In this document: one piece after another, positions 24,606 through 35,586 of the stretch | How the letters are laid out: each line of letters opens with the position of its first letter | Position numbering within the stretch: the first letter of the stretch is position 1 | From: Opisthorchis felineus | Taxonomy: Eukaryota; Platyhelminthes; Trematoda; Opisthorchiida; Opisthorchiidae | NCBI GenBank assembly: GCA_004794785.1 | Contig: SJOL01001804.1 | Coordinates: 963,639-1,027,638, forward strand | Direction of reading: 5' to 3' | Length of the DNA stretch: 64,000 nucleotides | Notes under the pieces: generated by a model | What the model saw: only the letters and a program-made list of their open reading frames with translations | What the model was told of the DNA's origin: nothing | Databases searched by the model: none | Position numbers and translations under genes: made by a program

Positions 24606-25721
24606 CTATAGAGGAAAGTGTTAGTAGCTCAAGTAGCGCAGGTATTCGTTGGTTTGTTCGCTGAGCCCAAGGATCATGATTTGCATCTTTGTAAATTGTT
24701 GATGACCCAATCAGGTTCCTTTATTTTTGAGCGCAACGGACCGCTTGAGAGACGTGTTGACTGTGTTGACCCATCAGAGCTAGCGAAATCCTACAGTAAT
24801 CCAGCAGAGCAAAGCTGCATCAAGAATCTAGCACTCTAGTCAGAAGAAAATGACCACCGTGTAGTTAATTAATAGTACGGCTTAGTGCTTCGTTTATTCG
24901 TGGATTTGAAAAAGTTTGGTTGCAAAATACTGAGCCTTGTGTCTTTGGAGGTAAGCGCCCGGATAGACTACGAATCTCGGCGGTTATCCTTGGTAATGCA
25001 TGTTCACTAGCAGGAAGTATCGCAAAGCTATCCGAACTTCTGTTTGTAAAGGCCACACAAAAATGGAGTGCAATTCTCCAAGGGAAGTGACTGTACCCAG
25101 GTTTGGTCGATGTTGCTATAATCACATTTCATAATAGAGGGGATGGTGCGGTGACGTACTTGTATGACGATTCGTGTTGTTCAACATATTTCGGATGCAA
25201 ATATTCTGTCGATCGAAGCGGATATTTAATTGGGCAATTCGTCAAAATCGGAAACGGCCGGGGCGTATCCGAATGGTGTTTCTTCTAAATAAAGAATACA
25301 CATGCTAGCATTTTTACTTTGTTTCCCTTTTTTTCAAAACAAGTGAACACATGGTGCGATGAAACCCTGTACCCGACGTAAACTGTTCGACCTATATTTT
25401 GCGTACTTCATGCACAAGTGCACCGAAATTGTTTTTTGCTGCTTGCATCTTCATCCACACCCGTCTGGAAATTGGGTACATGTGTAAAACTTATTAGCTA
25501 TGTAGGAGGCAGAATTTCACGGCAAATCTGGTTTTACCAAACAGACATTTTTGTTTTGGTGGACGATTAGTTGTACCTACAAGTGGAAATAACGGATTAG
25601 TGTAATTCCGAAATTTTATCTTTCGGATTTCACCTCCTAGAACGAAATTAATCGGTTATGAAGGTCTAAAAATCGATCGAAGATAATTTTCTGTACACAA
25701 TGGAAGAAAACTTCTGAAGAG

Positions 25722-25870
25722 CCGCTCATGGCCGGACGAATAAGTGCTCAAATTGCTAGCTGGAGGGTCACGGGTTCGAGACTTCTCATAGTTTCGCAAG
25801 ATGCACAATAAGGATGAAACAGCTGTACAGTGCTTCTTGGATTTTCAGCTTAGATTAAGTCCACTTATCT
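25722..25870 (+). mobile_element. Family A repeat (copy A5), ribozyme half deleted
   Basis: tRNA-like head (GCCGCTCATGGCCGGACGAA, B box GGGTTCGAGAC), then TTTCGCAAGATGCAC joined directly to AATAAGGATGAAAC, AGCTGTA and CAGTGC, then the CTTCTTGG tail. About 17 bases including CTGATGA are deleted. The rest is the closest copy to my family consensus (stem III ACAGCTGT, triplet GTA). Confidence 0.62.
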
Positions 25871-25874
25871 GACG

Positions 25875-27730
25875 AAATCCCCAATAAAATCTGATGATGG
25901 CTTTGGAATTCCGGCTCTGAGCAGCAGGCCCGTGAATCATGGATAGCAGATAGGTGTCTAACTGTAGTTGGACGGCGAACAGTGAACACCAAGTGTGGTG
26001 ATCAAAATCACCCATTAAATGACTGAAGAACACATTTTTGGATAGAATATTGCGGCACGGCAGGGACGTTTAAGTTGGTATTGTTGCTGCTTCTCGGATT
26101 TCAGGTGTTACTTTATTTGACAGCAACGTGGGTTGACACTTCTCATTAGGCGCAAGACATTTCAGAAGTGATCCTAAATTTTTCGATTGTAAGCTGACGC
26201 AGTTCCGCACAACAGGGTCCGCATCATTCGTGGAATGGATCCGGATGACTTACAGCTCTTGTTTAGAAAACTGCTCATCGTACAGGATGAAATCCAAGAA
26301 GGATACTTCAGTACCTCCTCAGTGCTTTAGAAACAAGGCTTTACAGTGAACCATACGGGTATTTTGCCGTGAAGTGGCCCGCGAAGCATGCGATTTCAAG
26401 CCATTGGATAGTCAGTTACACGTTGCACGACATTGGGACGGCATGTGACATAAATACCGTTCTGTAATATTGGATCGAAGATTATGAACTGAAATTATCC
26501 TTAGAATGCAGAAGATCCATTCTCTGAGTGCCCGGAAAAGATTAGCTGACAGACTCCTGAAGGTCATTCTCTTGTATGCGAGGCTTTCTTTCGTTATTTC
26601 CGTAGCAGTGGACGGCAGGTACGTAGGCTTATTAACTACTTGGGCACGACATACATTCAGCCGATCGTCCACTACAAGATGTGGCAACTGTGCACCGATA
26701 TACGTCTTTACCAACCCGTTTCACTGTTTTGGAACTAACAGAGCCCAGTCGAATAAATTAAATGTAGGCGTGATTGTGACCATACAGAATAGGCCATGCA
26801 TTATCGAACCATTTGCTCGTCAATACACTAAGTTTGGGAGAGAACGATACATAATCAGGCTGGTTTATTTTAACATTCTTGCTTGTGGCCTCGAAGCAGC
26901 CATTGCCCAGCCTGAAACAAAACAAATGACTATAATAACTACCACTGGCTAGTTGAATCTAATCGTACGCAGTGTGAACGAAACGGATACTGAAATTAAT
27001 TTCCGGTGGTAAAAAAGGATAATAGGAAATCACAGCTTCATTCTTCTGGGTCGACCATATGGTTAAAATGTAATTCGACATTCAAACTTATGTACTTCGT
27101 TCAAATGTGCTTTAGTTCATTTAAAATTGTCTTACAAAGCAGCTTTGTTAAGTCTCTATGGTTGAGATTGAAGATTTTGCGTTTTCGTTCATTAAACCTG
27201 TATGAGAACTGCCCGGGCAGCCCGGCACAGCAGTTCTGAATTTTTATTTTCATTTTATTTTGTGTTGTGTTGTATTGTGTTGTGAAATCAGGTGACCCTG
27301 GAACTGCCGGAATCTAAAGTGAGAGCAGAAGGCAGTACGAGGAGTACTTTTGGTGTGATATTACACAAAAGTTGCGAGACTGGGGTGAAAATAATCAGTC
27401 AGCTTTCACTCTTTGATGGTTATAACAAAAAGTCGTAGTTATCGGCTGCGGTTTGCAGGCAAATGAGCCCACGAAAGAAAGTGGTCAGTTTCACCCAAAA
27501 AAAAAACGTTTGGCGCTTGAGACAAACCAATAATAATAATGTAGAGTATGCAAAGTTTTAAGAGAAAACTTAGTCCATAGTTGGCTGAAGTTGAAAACTA
27601 ACTGATGGTTCTGTTTAGATATGGTCGGGACTCAAATTTTTCCACAGAGTTACTGAGTCGTTTTCACAAGGTTATGAGAACATCCTTGTGATAACAAAAT
27701 GGGTGGGGTAAAATAGAATGAATATGGAGC
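25875..27730. other. No gene recognised
   Basis: Holds a 148-codon plus-strand frame (26,506-26,952) preceded by an acceptor-like CCTTAG. A frame of this length is expected about once by chance in 64 kb at this base composition, and its translation matches no family I know. Confidence 0.5.
27260..27284. repeat. (GTGTT)n short tandem repeat
   Basis: Five imperfect TGTGT/TGTAT units after a T-rich lead. Confidence 0.8.
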
Positions 27731-27732
27731 TA

Positions 27733-27992
27733 CCAAGACTAGTTGTAGGTGTTTAGGGGATTTGTAGGATTCCAGTTCACATCACTCTTGTTTAAACAGT
27801 CGTCCTTCTATCCTGGAGTAATTAGTTTGTTCAGTTCACATCGAAGGTGGGAAGCACAGGACCTGAGTTTCGCTCTTATCACAGTTCATCAGTAGTGAGT
27901 ATCCTAGGCCACGCCGGGGTTTGAACTGCGGACACCTGAAGTGCGAAGCGAGCGTGTTACCATTAGCATATTAGCGCACGCCTGACGACGTG
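27733..27992 (-). mobile_element. Family B repeat (copy B2), left arm of an inverted pair
   Basis: Minus-strand copy with a tRNA-like insert (A-box-like ATGGTAACACGCTCGC, B-box GCAGTTCAAACCCC about 30 bp later), GTGGCC, the ribozyme, GTGCTTCCCACCTTCG, and the 3' end GACTGTTTAAACAAGAGTG. The tRNA-like part closely resembles the T-G-G-T-(T)AACACGCTCGC stretch of ordinary eukaryotic tRNAs. Confidence 0.65.
27853..27899 (-). ncRNA. Hammerhead-type ribozyme motif, family B (copy B2)
   Basis: CTGATGA at 27,892-27,886, arm ACTGTGATAAGAGC, GAAAC at 27,871-27,867, short stem III ACTCAGGT with tetraloop, and cleavage triplet GTC before CTGTGC. All invariant core bases are kept. Stem II has two mismatches relative to a G-C-T-C / G-A-G-C consensus. 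Confidence 0.58.
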
Positions 27993-27997
27993 GCGCA

Positions 27998-28345
27998 CCT
28001 GACTGGGAAGTTCTGACAGGGGTTCAATCGATCTACGCAACCAGGATACTTACTAGACCGTCACTGGAGCCATCGGACAAACAAGTCAAATCGCTGAAGC
28101 ATGAACACGTTCACCTGATCAGACGTGGAAATTCAGTGTATCGAGCGTGCGCCAGCGGGCTATTGGTAACAGGCTCGCCTCGCACTTCAGGTATCCGCAG
28201 CTCAACCCCCTGCGTGGCCTGGGCTATGCACTACTGATGAACCCCAATAAGAGCGAAACTCGAGTCCGGTGCTTCCCACCTTTGGCGTGGAAGGGAGGAT
28301 CGTTGTTCAAATGAGAGTGATGTGAATAGGATCTTGGCAATGCCT
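27998..28345 (+). mobile_element. Family B repeat (copy B1), right arm of an inverted pair, most complete copy
   Basis: Order on the plus strand: GCACCTGACTGGGAAGTTCT, TCAATCGATCTACGCAACC, GCATGAACACGTTCACCTG, tRNA-like segment (CTATTGGTAACAGGCTCGCC ... GCAGCTCAACCCC), GCGTGGCCTGGGCTATGCAC, ribozyme, GTGCTTCCCACCTTTGG, and 3' end GTTCAAATGAGAGTGATGTG. It is about 350 bp and appears full length for the family. The arrangement tRNA-like promoter, ribozyme, short tail parallels schistosome SM-alpha. Confidence 0.68.
28228..28274 (+). ncRNA. Hammerhead-type ribozyme motif, family B (copy B1)
   Basis: CTGATGA at 28,234-28,240, arm ACCCCAATAAGAGC, GAAAC at 28,255-28,259, then ACTCGAGT as stem III and GTC (28,264-28,266) as the cleavage triplet, followed by CGGTGC. 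Stem I: GCACTA against CGGTGC pairs at five of six positions including one G-U. Predicted cleavage is between 28,266 and 28,267. It resembles the SM-alpha ribozyme in order and loop sizes. Confidence 0.62.
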
Positions 28346-28349
28346 CTTT

Positions 28350-30835
28350 ATTCGGCCCATCAGGCCCGAAGCATGGCGCAAAACTATAGCAGACCAAACT
28401 GTGATTAATCTATTGCACTTAAACTCGTTTGAACTGGTAGCAAGGACCTGCTTTCTCAAAGAACCAACGCGTTTGGGTTTTCCTATGACTTAAACAGGCC
28501 GTATGGACTACGCGGTATTCTCTGGCTAAATATCGGGAAACAGACGTAGACAGTAGCTACGAGGAAACTGCTGTTACATGGTAGGCTCTGGTAACTGCTG
28601 CCGTAAGTGATGCATAATATTACATAATCATTATTCATTTCCGAGCAACACGTTGCTAGTTGTAGACAAGTTACACTAACCAAGGTGGACGGTGAAAAAA
28701 AAACACCAGAAATATGAGTTAGTTGGAAATATTGGCTATGCTTTTAATCCTGTAAACAGTGTCACTGGGTGACTGAATCTGCTCTAAAAGCACGGATTGA
28801 AGTTGGAGACATTCACAGACTAACTTCATATTTGCAGCTAGCAGGTTGTGCAAAAGTAGACATCATCATCAGATAGTCGTTATTCACGAATACACACGTG
28901 TAGTACTGTAGATTCATGCAAACCCATTTTCTACAGATGATATTTGGAATTAAATGGCCTGGTCAAGTGTAGCCTGCTTACTGTGATCTAGCTTCTTGCG
29001 GCGGAGTATGTCATATCGGACAGGTACCTGACGCACGAAGATATCGTGTGAATCGGTGCAGAATCCTCTGTGTGGACTTTGACGCTTTATCGCAGGTTGC
29101 GGACTACATCGAGGTTGTTCAGACACCCACGCCGAAGACACACATTCGAAAGTACCCAATCCAGATATGTGGCACGTTAAAGAACCATTCTGTCCACAAG
29201 AAAAACCCAAGTAATCCTAAGAACATTAACTGCACTGATTGTGACAAGTTTAATCAACGAACACAGACAGTACCGTCCGGTCGCTCCAAGAAATGCCGGT
29301 GAATTTAACAAGATGAAGCAAGAACCAGCCGTCAGGGTACCTCTGCTAGCTGGCGGTCGAGGTGGCAACTTTGATGACGTACTTATCCTGCGGCTAGAGC
29401 TCGAAGTTGTGCCGAATCCCTGGCCGTTCACGTGACATGTTTGTGCGTCAACAAGTCTGGCAGTTTCGAGTTAGTTGGGATGTGGTCCGGCTTAAACGAT
29501 CACACCACGGCTGGTCAAGTGTTACGAACTGCACGTGACTTGGCAAATCAAGCCTTAGACTAGTTGTCAAGTTTGTACAAAACACAACGGGTACACACAG
29601 AACTCTCATGACATGTATGGCATTCACACCAAACACAGTCCACGTGACATGACAGTGACCAAGTTTTGGCTTTCGCTTTTGCTGACGCTTTTATCCCGAG
29701 GATTTGTACATTGACAGAGGACACTCCTGATGGTCGAAACGTTGGGTAGCTTCGTTTAATCTGTTCTGTGCAATTACTAGTATTTCCAATTGACGTGCAA
29801 GTTTTACAACGTTACCGTTTCCCAGTTACGAGGGCAGGATATGGCCAAAAGGCTTTTACCGCTTAGAGTAGGACATTTCTGTGACAAACATCTCGTATGT
29901 ACGATGACTACAGGCTAGATGGCCTTGGGCACTACTCACACTGGGAAAACGTACGAGCAATCGATCACTTAAGAGTTCAGAACGGGGAGTGCAGAATTAT
30001 TGTTCGTGTTTTCACACTCAATTCATGTATGTTTGGGGAACTGTGACTGACCGTTTTGTCCATGTTTGCTGTTTTTATCGGACATCAGTGCATCTGGAAT
30101 TCAGTTGCACCCGGCAGAGCTGCAGTGACTACTCCAATTCTCTGAAAGCTGGATCAGACACTGACATAATTGGCCTCTTTTAGGCATTTCTCGCCAGCAC
30201 CAAGCCATTTTTTATACTCTGCATTCATCTTTTAGGACTCACTCTTGAATGTGAGCCACATTGCCAATATCTGGTGTACATACGGTTTCCTACTTAGGTA
30301 ACCAGATATCATGCATCTCACAATATTCTATTTGCTCCACAAGCAGAAACAGTTCAGTAGGACTGAAAGTGGAAACCGGAAACTGAGGATTCACGGGTAA
30401 GCTACCAGTTGTTTCGACTCACTGGCAAAATATTTCACTCAGCAGTTTACACGAAGGATTTCCGCAAAATGTATTTATTCATTGGCAAACAAAATTATGG
30501 GAATGAGCGAATATGTACGACGTCAGTGCTGAACTGTATTCGCATTCACTATCGCATTCTGGCGGCTGAAAACTAACGCCCTATTGCTATTTATTGGGGT
30601 AGAAAATAACTATTGACTCGTGGTTCAACCTGATGACCTTACGCCGTAGTAAAACAACTGCAGCATGCACCGTTGCAGTAAAGTATCACTCATTTATTCA
30701 GTTTGGTCTGTGTGTGTTTGGTAACTGTGAAAAGTACACGTATGTACCGTAGTTCAGGTCGACGCTGCATGTGGTAGCGGATAGTGTGCGATAAGCAGGG
30801 AGCAACTGGTATGCAGAAAAAAATTACAGAAGTGG
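28350..30835. other. No gene recognised; one CTGATG-GTC-GAAAC string
   Basis: Unassigned. Near 29,722 a CTGATGGTCGAAACG string resembles short motifs at Penelope-like element ends, but no GIY-YIG or reverse transcriptase block is readable around it. Confidence 0.45.
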
Positions 30836-30837
30836 AA

Positions 30838-31170
30838 ATGATAAATGGGAAATTCAGCTTGATTCATTTGAGTCTCCTGTCAAAAGCAAATTCGTCAGAA
30901 TGGTTTCAAGTAGAACATAAGGCTGAGGGAAACTCGGAGACTTCACCTACCTGATGAGCCACAAGAAGGGTGAAACCGATCATGGGCTGTCGAACTGTTT
31001 TCAACAACCGTATGAGTAGTGTGTTAAGTCTATGCAATGTATTGCGATACCAACGGAAACATGAGGCTGCCTGGTGTAGCGCATTCAGTTGAAATGAGCC
31101 ACCATAAACGAGGGATTCAACTGGCTTCAATTGAGCCTCCTGTAAAAACCAAATTCGTGTGGAAATGAGA
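30838..31170 (+). mobile_element. Family C repeat with partial tandem duplication (copy C1)
   Basis: Contains a hammerhead core at 30,951 and an internal direct repeat: a GAGTCTCCTGT...AAATTCGT block starting near 30,870 recurs as GAGCCTCCTGT...AAATTCGT near 31,133, an offset of 263 bp. The unit also contains GTAGTGTGTTAAGTCTATGCA and CATAAACGAGGGATTCA, both shared with the copy at 43 kb. One ribozyme plus duplicated flanks is what a cut-down tandem of about 263-bp units would look like. Confidence 0.55.
30945..30990 (+). ncRNA. Hammerhead-type motif, family C (copy C1)
   Basis: CTGATGA at 30,951-30,957, arm GCCACAAGAAGGGT (stem II from a G-C-C-C / G-G-G-C ancestor), GAAAC at 30,972-30,976, then a very short stem III and C before ATGGGC. 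Stem I arms ACCTAC and ATGGGC pair partly; the family consensus GCCTAC / GTGGGC pairs fully. Minimal stem III is unusual but known in some hammerheads. Confidence 0.48.
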
Positions 31171-32459
31171 ATATTTGTGGAAAACAGAAGAATATTTGAT
31201 TTGTCATAACTTGCATAGAACCGTTATTTGTCCAGTCCAAGGAGGAAGGCCCGGCTACGGTAATGCTACATCCTTGCCCAAATGTACTTCTGAAGGCATG
31301 TGGTACAGTACACAATGATGAATCACTTTCTCAAAGAGAAAGCATGTGCAACGGAATTGACCAATGAACATCAGACAACAGGATAGGTCGGCTGGTCACA
31401 TTGAGAACAGCCACAAAAAATTAGCCTCCTCAAAGGAATAGGAAAAATATCGACTATTCATCGTGTACTAAAACAAGAGATGCTACTTCTTCGCTTGCCG
31501 GACGAAACTTAAGAAATGTCGAACCTGTGGCGGTATGGATTTGGGTGGCTAAGGAACAACTATGATTTCCCGCTCAGGATCGTCTTCAGCTGAAAGCTAC
31601 TAGGTCATAATAGGGAGTGACAGGGTACCGTCACGTGATTATGTGTAACAATACGTGTTTGACTGACTGCAAGTTCGGATGAATCCTCCACTTTTCATTT
31701 TAGGCAATACATTTTCTGTGTGGCACAACCACTATTGTTTCTGACCTCCCCGAAAGTACCCATATCAGTGCGAGTAATGGGTTTGAAAAAACTGGAAACA
31801 GCTCTAGGTGCTTGAGTGCATTTTTTCTCCCTATGATGGTTTCGCATAAAATCAGATTTATAGGCAACACTAAGTTTATGGGCGGACGCATGCGTCATCA
31901 GTAAAACACCTGTTTTGGAGACTGTTAATCTGACACCAGGTTGACAGCTGTCACTGCAGTTGACCGCATACAGGTGAATACATTTTGCTGTGTTTGTTGC
32001 CTCCAGCTTCGTAAGCTTCAACTTACAAACACCAAATCTGTTCAGAGTTACTGGCACATTGTGGATAACACGGGGGTGAGTTATGCAAGCATCAGATCCC
32101 TGACAAAACTAACCTTACTCATATGCCGTAAACCTATTTCTGTCTTTTGGCACCGGAAGTTCCGGAACTCCTGAATGCGAAAGCAGACAGTTAAGAATGG
32201 ATATCATTCTTGCACCCGAAGGTCGATGGACCTAAACACCTATGACCACTTTCAGAACGTATATATACCATCGCACTAAACCTGTGTAAACCCAAACGCA
32301 CTGGTTCCCATGTTTTTCTAAAACAAGTGAGACTACATCGGAGACTTGCCCACCGTTGCACCTCACTCGTAGCTTCATTGCTTATATCAATGGGGAGCGG
32401 TGGGTATAACTTTGGGCATCTGCTCTCATTCAACAAATTTTCTAGCGCCTGTGGGGTAA
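31171..32459. other. No gene recognised
   Basis: Sequence upstream of the truncated LINE. I see no endonuclease or RT blocks here, which supports 5' truncation of that LINE near 32,460. Confidence 0.5.
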
Positions 32460-33235
32460 CTCACAGATAGAGAAGGTACAGATGACAAAACGTCTTGGAT
32501 CTGACTCAGCAGAAATTCAAATTATATTAAATAATCTAAACAGTTCACCCCATGGTTTAGATGTTTCAAGACTGGATGGGATCAAACACAAACCTCATTC
32601 TTGAGGATAAGCCAGTCGAGATGGTAGACAATTCTGTTTATCTTGGTGACCGCACAAGTTCAGTTGGCCTAGCTAAGAACCAGGAAGGACAGAGTGTTTT
32701 CCGTTAGACTGCATCATCTGTAGAGTAGGCGTGACATCAGCTTAGTTGTCAAGGCTCAAGTTTACAGTGCTACGAATCGCTTCATGTAGTTGCAAGCCAA
32801 GAGCGTTAAGAAGTTTCGGTGCTTGACTATCATTCTCCGCGGAGTTTTGCCGGAATCTGGTGGGAACATCGGATCAGTAATGCTAAAGTATGCCTCATGG
32901 TTTTCGGGAGAGATTACTCGCTTAAAGTAGAAGTGCGTATCACACTCCACAGGTTAAGCTGGCTTAGCCAAGTGCATCATATGCCAGTTGATCAAATTCC
33001 TCAGAAAGGATTTTTCCATAGAACCACAAGTACGGTAGAAAAGAGCCAGAAAAGGTCAAGCAACGACTTGGCAGTGAAATATGAAAGCCGTTATCAGCAA
33101 ATTTAGCTGCTCTGGGCATTGTCATCTCCCTGGGTGTGTACCCCGGGACGGGACACATTAATAATTTGAGACACTGACAGACAGCCCAGTCGTGCGCTCA
33201 ATGGCACGCATGCATACAGTCTGTTGCTTTCAGTA
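32460..33235 (+). mobile_element. 5'-truncated LINE 3' end
   Basis: Starts around a degraded catalytic motif (T-D-D near 32,476) followed by IILNNLNSS. It then reads FQDWMGSNTNLILEDKPVE with VYLGD, then AGIWWEHRISNA, MVFGRD, LHRLSWLSQV, MPVDQIPQK and a short end region to about 33,235. These are the usual final blocks of a trematode LINE reverse transcriptase, broken by stops and frameshifts. The endonuclease and the fingers of the RT are absent, as expected for 5' truncation during target-primed integration. Confidence 0.85.
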
Positions 33236-33674
33236 CAGATCTTTCCGTCACAATATCCAAAATGAATACTTTACTGTCACTGCCATTGATAGCAGCTACC
33301 ACATTCATTGCGTGTTCATCCAATCCTATTTTCCCACGTCATCGGTGAACGTAGCTATGGCAACTATAATCACTGTACATGGTTTAAAACGATGGTGACG
33401 ATGAATACTGAGAAATCGTGATGAAAGCAGAGTGGCTTGTAGACTACCATAAGGAAATTTGGAAGTCCCTACTTAGCAGCGTGTCACTCATCGGAGTACT
33501 CCTGCTGCAGCTTGCTGTGGATTATGAAAAAGAAAGAAGGAAACGCCACGCAACGTACACTGCAAAATGCGTGTGGAGACAGCAACCAAAATGCTCTCGT
33601 TGTACGCGGACCTCCTCGGTAGTCTGATGTCAATAGTGGACGGTGGGTTTCAAGCGTTTGTGACGATATCTGAC

Positions 33675-33970
33675 CTGACTGAGAAGTCCTGGCTGGCGGG
33701 CCAATCGATCGACACAACCAAGGTATGCTACTGGTTCGTCGTTCGAGCCGTCGGGCGTTCTGCTCACATCACTCAAACGCACTCACCTGTTCAGGCGTAA
33801 AAATTCGGATGAGTAATTTTAGCACGCTCGCGTCTCATGTCAGATGTGCTCCACGGCCATTGGATATGCACTGCTGATGAGCTCGAGTCCGTTGCTTCCC
33901 CCCTTTGGTGTGGATTCACCAGGATGACTGCTCGAGGACAGGAGGACGATTGTTCAAACTAGAGTCATGT
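33675..33970 (+). mobile_element. Family B repeat (copy B5), ribozyme internally deleted
   Basis: Plus-strand copy: GACCTGACTGAGAAGTCCTG, AATCGATCGACACAACCA, CACCTGTTCAGGCGT, CGGCCATTGGATATGCACTG, then CTGATGA (33,874-33,880) joined to GCTCGAGTCC, then TTGCTTCCCCCCTTTGGTGTG and the 3' end GTTCAAACTAGAGTCATGTG. The deletion runs from the first arm of stem II into stem III, removing GAAA. The kept GCTC supports a G-C-T-C / G-A-G-C stem II in the ancestor. Confidence 0.62.
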
Positions 33971-35118
33971 GAGTATGTATTCTACAAAATCCCACAAACA
34001 CCAGCACTTAAATTTTCGTGGCAAGAAAGGATACATTTCATTCCGTGACTGTAAGAGGAGAAGGCTTGAAAAAGATGTGCGCACGACTCGGAACGTTTCC
34101 GACGGTTCAAACAGATTGATAGAAAGGATACAACCGTAGATGCATGTTTGAACGTGTTTTGTATATCGACCACCCTTGCTAACAAGTGCCGGTGCTCTTT
34201 GTCCTTCCTATAAGATCATTGATTTCTGGAAGCATGGTAGTATTGGTGTCGATGCGTGGAAGATTCCCATCGCAATATTGTTACTAGGCTTGTTTGGACA
34301 ACGAGTGAACAGCCTGTCACGTGATCATGGCAAATAACGTCTGTTGTCTTTAGTTTTTCAAATCTGGAGTGTGGTGTTTTGGTCGCGCTTCTCACCTGAC
34401 TGTCATGCGCGCAGGTGACTGTCGTCCAGACAAAACAGATTAACGTGATGCTCAGTGTGGTCCACGTTTGTGGGAACTCCGGAGCTGCTATACTGAGTTC
34501 ACCAGCCCTGCGCCTCTGGTGTCTAGCCGAGCTGTTGACAAAGCGCAATGGCTGGCCGTAGCCCTGGATCGGCTAGAGCAAACAATGTTAAAAAGTGCAG
34601 TGATAGCGAAGGCTGCGTAGAATTGAAGGGAAAAATAGAGCCAGCTGTTGGGTCCTGTCGTAATAGCACTCTTCTCGGAAGCAAAAGCCTCTGGGGACGG
34701 AAGTAGGGAGCACAAGTTCCCAACCTTGTAGCAGTAGGCGTTATTCACATTGTTCTACTTGACATGGATAAGAGAAAAAAACAACATGGATTAATCGAAA
34801 ATCCTAATACAAAACGCGATCCTGATTGAAGATATATGTGGGAAATAAACCAAGCGTTTTTGCATCAATGGTATAGCTGCCAGTATTTGACGATGCCTTC
34901 ATTGGATTTATATCACAGCAAGGGTATCCGGTGAATGAGCAGGTGGAAACTGCTGAATTTGGCGGAGCCATTTAATTTATACAATGTTACTGATACTGTT
35001 TACTCACAAGAAAGAGAAGATTGCAAAACCTTTTCAAGGAATTTCTTGCGGGTAGGAACATGCGTCATTTTATTCACAATGCAAATAAGGAGAAACATCC
35101 TGTTGGCCAGTTTATAGA

Positions 35119-35138
35119 CTGGATGCACGAGCATCCAG
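35119..35138. repeat. Perfect 8-bp hairpin with ACGA loop
   Basis: CTGGATGC, ACGA, GCATCCAG: an exact inverted repeat. It has no obvious role; it is too short to assign to a transposon end by itself. Confidence 0.6.
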
Positions 35139-35249
35139 TATTTGCATTTGCGTGAATTCATGAATTTTTCCCTAATTTTTGATTGCACACAAATCTGATC
35201 CACTTTGTGGTTGCCCAAACATATTGCTCATTTTCTTTTCAGCACTACC

Positions 35250-35586
35250 AGCAACACTACATGTCAGCACTTCTATGAGCCGAACCTAAAATTTCTTTAT
35301 TCCTGCATCCATATCCCCTGTATGCACGTGGCTCCTCATGGGAGCACAAATTCCATCAGCAGTGTGAACATCCTCTGTTCATCTGCGGTACTCCTCGGAA
35401 GTGCGGCACTTTCCATTTTGACAGTACGAAAACTCATAATAAAAATCTCCACTTTCTGGAAAGTTATATTAGTTTACTCAGCAGCTTGCGTTGCTTTTCC
35501 TTGCATCATGGGCCTTGGGACGTGCATGCTTTCTGGCGGTCTTCCAATACGCACTCATAGCTTTCGGTACATATCACCTTCTGCAT
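35250..35586 (+). CDS. Open frame with two hydrophobic segments (weak)
   Basis: An acceptor-like CTTTTCAG at about 35,242 precedes an open frame ending at TAA 35,588. It contains two membrane-like stretches: SVNILCSSAVLLGSAALSIL, and VILVYSAACVAFPCIMGLG. The frame length (127 codons from the first possible start) is within chance, no family is recognised, and no partner exon is seen. It lies about 11 kb upstream of the tetraspan gene on the same strand, but its phase and position do not connect to it. Confidence 0.2.

Noticed and set aside
26506..26952. 148-codon plus-strand open frame with an acceptor-like site in front
   Set aside because: About one frame of this length is expected by chance in 64 kb with this base composition, and the translation matches no family I know.
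34216..34548. Signal-peptide-like minus-strand frame ending at a CAG/GTGAGA donor
   Set aside because: No ATG in frame at a sensible position and no partner exon; the hydrophobic stretch alone is not enough.
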